DNA of 16,488 bases from positions 1 through 16,488 of the forward strand of contig JAIVIH010000296.1 in assembly GCA_020200615.1 (NCBI GenBank), read 5' to 3'. Source of the stretch: Actinomycetota bacterium. GTDB taxonomy: Bacteria > Actinomycetota > Acidimicrobiia > Acidimicrobiales > AC-14. The number at the start of each line of letters is the position of its first letter. Within the stretch, counting starts at the first letter, position 1. Made by a program: the position numbers and the translations under genes. The notes beneath the pieces are model-generated. The model ran no database searches. It saw nothing but the letters and a program-made list of their open reading frames with translations, and was not told where the DNA came from. Below are positions 14,161-16,488 of the stretch, piece by piece.

Positions 14161-14850
14161 CTACGGCGGGGGGGCGGCGCCGGCCCGTCCGCGAGTGCCG
14201 ATCAGGAGCGACTTGACCATCTCCTCGGACTCGAGAGTCACCAGCACGAGGACCTCGTCGCCCAGCTCCATCACCGTCTCGCCCCTCGGGACCACGACGT
14301 GGCGCTCCCCCCGGATGACGGCGACGATGGTCGCGTCCCGCGGGACGCCCAGCTCGATGATGGATTTTCCGACCGCAGGAGAGTCCTCGGCGAGGGTGAC
14401 CTCGACCAGGCGGGTATCCCCGAACTGCATCAGCCGGACCAGGGAGCCGACGGCGACCGCCTCCTCCACCAGGGCGGTGAGCAGGTGCGGTGTCGATACC
14501 GAGATGTCCACCCCCCAGGACTCGTTGAACAGCCACTGGTTCTGAGGGTGGTTCACCCGGGCGACCACCCGGGGAACGGCGAACTCCTGCTTGGCCAGCA
14601 GGGAGACGACCAGGTTGTCCTCGTCGTCGCCGGTGCTGGCCACCATGACGTCGAACTGCTCGAGGCCCAGCGCCTGCAACGACGAGACCTCGCAGGCGTC
14701 GGCCTCGGCCACGGTCACGTTGAGGGATTTCCGCACCCGGGCGGCGACGTCGGGGTCCTGCTCGATGAGCAGCACTTCGTGGCCACTCTCCTGGAGGTCG
14801 GCGGCGATGTAGCTGCCCACGTTGCCGGCACCGGCGATGGCGACCTTCAC
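14161..14850 (-). CDS. TrkA-type potassium uptake regulator, RCK protein (CeoC-like)
   Basis: A 229-residue cytoplasmic regulator. The N-terminal Rossmann domain starts VKVAIAGAGNVGSYIA with the GxGxxG nucleotide motif and an acidic residue ending strand 2 (LLIEQD). A TrkA_C domain begins near residue 140 (VEVTLAEDSPAVGKSIIEL, then DEVLVLVTLES). Such proteins sense NAD(H) or nucleotides and gate potassium transporters. GTG 14850 overlaps the stop of the upstream trkA gene (GTGA), so translation is coupled. The frame is open much further upstream, but that part is antisense noise over the other gene. The tail (GRAGAAPPP) is short and variable. Confidence 0.88.
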   Translation of the reverse strand: MKVAIAGAGNVGSYIAADLQESGHEVLLIEQDPDVAARVRKSLNVTVAEADACEVSSLQALGLEQFDVMVASTGDDEDNLVVSLLAKQEFAVPRVVARVNHPQNQWLFNESWGVDISVSTPHLLTALVEEAVAVGSLVRLMQFGDTRLVEVTLAEDSPAVGKSIIELGVPRDATIVAVIRGERHVVVPRGETVMELGDEVLVLVTLESEEMVKSLLIGTRGRAGAAPPP

Positions 14851-15515
14851 CGGCGGGACTCCTCGGTCGGGTTGTGGAGACGCTCTTCCAGCTCGTCCAG
14901 CGCATCCCGACGGGCCACCAGGTGCAGGATGTCGCCCTCCTGGCCGACCAAGCCGGGGGCGGCGAGCCGGGACTCTCCCCGGCGGGTGAGGACGACGAGC
15001 CGGAACCGGTCGCCTTCGTCCAGCTCGCCCAGCTTGCGGCCGGCCCAGGCGTTGGGGAGATTGCGTTCGAGCATGGTGACGGCCCCACTGGCGTCGGCCC
15101 ATTCCGTGACGGTCTGGTCCGGGAACATCCGGCGGAGGACCTGGTCGGTCGTCCACGCCACGGCGGCGACGGTGGGGATGCCCAGCCGCTGGTAGATGGC
15201 CGCCCGCTTGGGATCGTAGATGCGGGCGACCACGTAGGGGATCTCGTAGGTCTCCCGGGCGATCCGGGCCGACAGGATGTTGGAGTTGTCCCCGTTGGTC
15301 ACGGCCGCGAAGGCTTGGGCCTCCCGGATCCCGGCCTCTTCGAGGTGCTGGCGATCGAACCCGAAGCCGTACACGGTCCGCCCGCTGAAGCCCTCGGGAA
15401 GCCGGCGGAAGGCGTTCCGGTTCTTGTCGATCACCGCGACCGAATGCTCGCCCCGTTCCAAGGCGCCGGCCAGCTCGGAGCCGACCCGGCCGCACCCCAC
15501 CACGACGACATGCAC
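14847..15515 (-). CDS. TrkA-type potassium uptake regulator, RCK protein (CeoB-like)
   Basis: A 222-residue protein paired with the next gene. GTG 15515 opens MHVVVVGCGRVGSELA (GxGxxG), with an acidic residue ending strand 2 (VIDKN). The TrkA_C domain lies in the last 80 residues or so (AGRKLGELDEGDRFRLVVL, then GDILHLVARRDAL). The two proteins differ enough to form a heteromeric RCK ring; inference. The start matches the family N-terminus exactly, yet it directly abuts homologous sequence of the divergent permease at 15515, leaving no intergenic DNA and no visible ribosome binding site or promoter for either gene. Confidence 0.88.
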   Translation of the reverse strand: MHVVVVGCGRVGSELAGALERGEHSVAVIDKNRNAFRRLPEGFSGRTVYGFGFDRQHLEEAGIREAQAFAAVTNGDNSNILSARIARETYEIPYVVARIYDPKRAAIYQRLGIPTVAAVAWTTDQVLRRMFPDQTVTEWADASGAVTMLERNLPNAWAGRKLGELDEGDRFRLVVLTRRGESRLAAPGLVGQEGDILHLVARRDALDELEERLHNPTEESRR

Positions 15516-16488
15516 GGCCCATAGGGAGCGAGCGTGAGGGCCAGCAGCTGCCCAAGAAAGTGGCGCTGGCGACCTTCTCCTCGGACGCCATCTCCTCTAC
15601 CGCATACGCCACCGAGGAGATCCTGTTCGTGGTTGCCGCGGGGGGGTCGAGCCTGGCCCTGGGCCTCTCCCGACTGGTGCCCATCTCCGTCGTCGTGGCC
15701 GTTCTGATCACCATCGTCGTCGCCTCGTACCGCCAGACGATCTTCGCCTATCCCCACGGCGGTGGTTCCTACCTGGTCAGCCGGGACAACCTCGGCCGCT
15801 ACCCCTCGCTCGTGGCCGGGGCGTCGCTCCTCATCGACTACATCCTCACCGTGGCCGTCTCGGTCTCGGCCGGCGTGGCCGCCATCATCTCCCTTCCCGC
15901 CTTCCGCGACCTGCGGGACCAACGGGTGATGATCGGCCTCGCGCTAATCGCCATCATCACCCTCGCCAACCTCCGGGGCCTCCGGGAATCTGGGTCGCTG
16001 TTCGCCATACCGACGTACACCTACATCGTCAGCCTGGTCCTGCTCATCGGCTACGGCATGTTCCAGGAGTACTCCGGAGACCTGGAGCCCATCCCGCCGC
16101 CTACACCGGACCTGTTCCACGGAGCGCTCGCCGGAGGCAGCCTCACGCTGATGCTGCTGTTACGGGGCTTCTCGTCCGGAGCTGTCGCCCTCACCGGTAT
16201 CGAAGCGCTGGCCGACGGCGTGCCCGCGTTCAAGAAGCCGCAGGCCAAGAACGCCGCCACCACGCTGGTCATCATGGGAGTCATCCTCGCCGTGCTCTTC
16301 TTCGGGATCTCGGTGCTGGCGCACCACCTGCATCCCTATCCGAGCGAGCACGAGACCGTGATCTCCCAGATGGGCCGGGCTGTCTACGGCGGCGGTCCCA
16401 TCTACGTGATCCTCCAGTTCGCAACCGCGGCCATCCTGACCCTGGCTGCGAACACCGCCTTCGCCGACTTCCCCCGGCTCTCGTCGAT
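15515..16488 (+). CDS. KimA/YdaO-like potassium transporter, APC superfamily; N-terminus missing, 3' end beyond window
   Basis: About 325 residues of a permease. Homology runs from RPIGSEREGQQLPKK through FSSDAISSTAYATEEIL, SYRQTIFAYPHGGGSYLVS, LLIDYILTVAVSVSAG, LLRGFSSGAVALTGIEAL, DGVPAFKKPQAKNAA and LAANTAFADFPRL. This closely follows Bacillus subtilis KimA, including the Asp and Tyr of SSDAxSSxAY, which I recall as potassium-site residues (D36, Y43). KimA begins with about 11 residues before the GKPL segment. Here that part is absent: in frame there is no ATG, GTG or TTG between a stop at 15386 and GTG 15560, which lies inside conserved sequence. Either the 5' end and promoter were lost or initiation is non-canonical. 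The neighbouring RCK pair supports a potassium role. The older label 'APC amino-acid permease' would also fit by fold. Confidence 0.8.

Noticed and set aside
15480..15550. c-di-AMP (ydaO-type) riboswitch before the KimA-like gene
   Set aside because: There is no leader sequence at all between the divergent genes, so no riboswitch can be present in this assembly.
14851..15714. Upstream extension of the second trkA gene to 15714
   Set aside because: The extension is antisense or out-of-frame to the first trkA gene and the permease; the Rossmann domain begins exactly at GTG 14850.

Overview
The window is about 16.5 kb of GC-rich DNA with many GTG/TTG starts and short or overlapping gene junctions. 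It looks like chromosomal DNA of a high-GC actinobacterium. The class E-type sortase, the actinobacterial Tad-pilus set, and an OB-fold protein beside a TrkA pair and a permease (an order I recall around Mycobacterium tuberculosis Rv2690c-Rv2694c) support this. An Acidimicrobiia-like lineage is my best guess, by inference only. No tRNA, rRNA, CRISPR array, transposase or phage gene is visible.

Layout. 1-672: the 3' end of an NAD+ synthetase gene and a translationally coupled conserved gene of unknown function. 831-1766: a primary-type sigma-70 factor. 1771-2023: a hairpin-rich tandem repeat array with an 87-bp unit and a 17-bp sub-repeat. 2072-2149: a 25-residue membrane peptide gene. 2368-6477: a Tad/Flp-type pilus operon (CpaE-like ParA protein, TadA ATPase, TadB, TadC, Flp-type pilin, TadE-like pseudopilin). 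6613-8249: a sortase and a secreted, membrane-anchored Fn3 protein. 8300-10662: a phosphate module (PhoU, DUF47/PhoU-like protein, PiT transporter, small two-helix membrane protein). On the minus strand, 10654-12918 is a DEAD-box/DUF1998 helicase. 12988-14152: an anti-sigma antagonist, an anti-sigma kinase and an OB-fold protein. 14161-15515 (minus): two TrkA-type RCK proteins. A KimA-like potassium transporter diverges from them and runs off the right edge.

The most notable result is that three genes look damaged at single points while the rest of each reads normally. tadA lacks about 30 conserved residues and changes frame near 3863. The PiT gene has lost about 36 conserved residues in frame at a run of nine G near 10284. 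The kimA-like gene begins inside its conserved N-terminus, with no start codon and no intergenic space from trkA. A possible one-base lesion also lies at the sortase start. This clustering suggests either systematic assembly loss in hairpin- or GC-rich DNA, or real small deletions; reads would decide. The second feature to follow up is the repeat array, whose units each encode two hairpins with perfect 8-bp stems and the same TTGGGG loop.

The pilus, sortase and Fn3 genes suggest a cell-surface assembly region. PhoU, DUF47 and PiT handle low-affinity phosphate uptake and its control. The TrkA pair and KimA-like permease form a potassium module. The STAS and HATPase pair is a partner-switching regulator whose sigma target is not encoded next to it.
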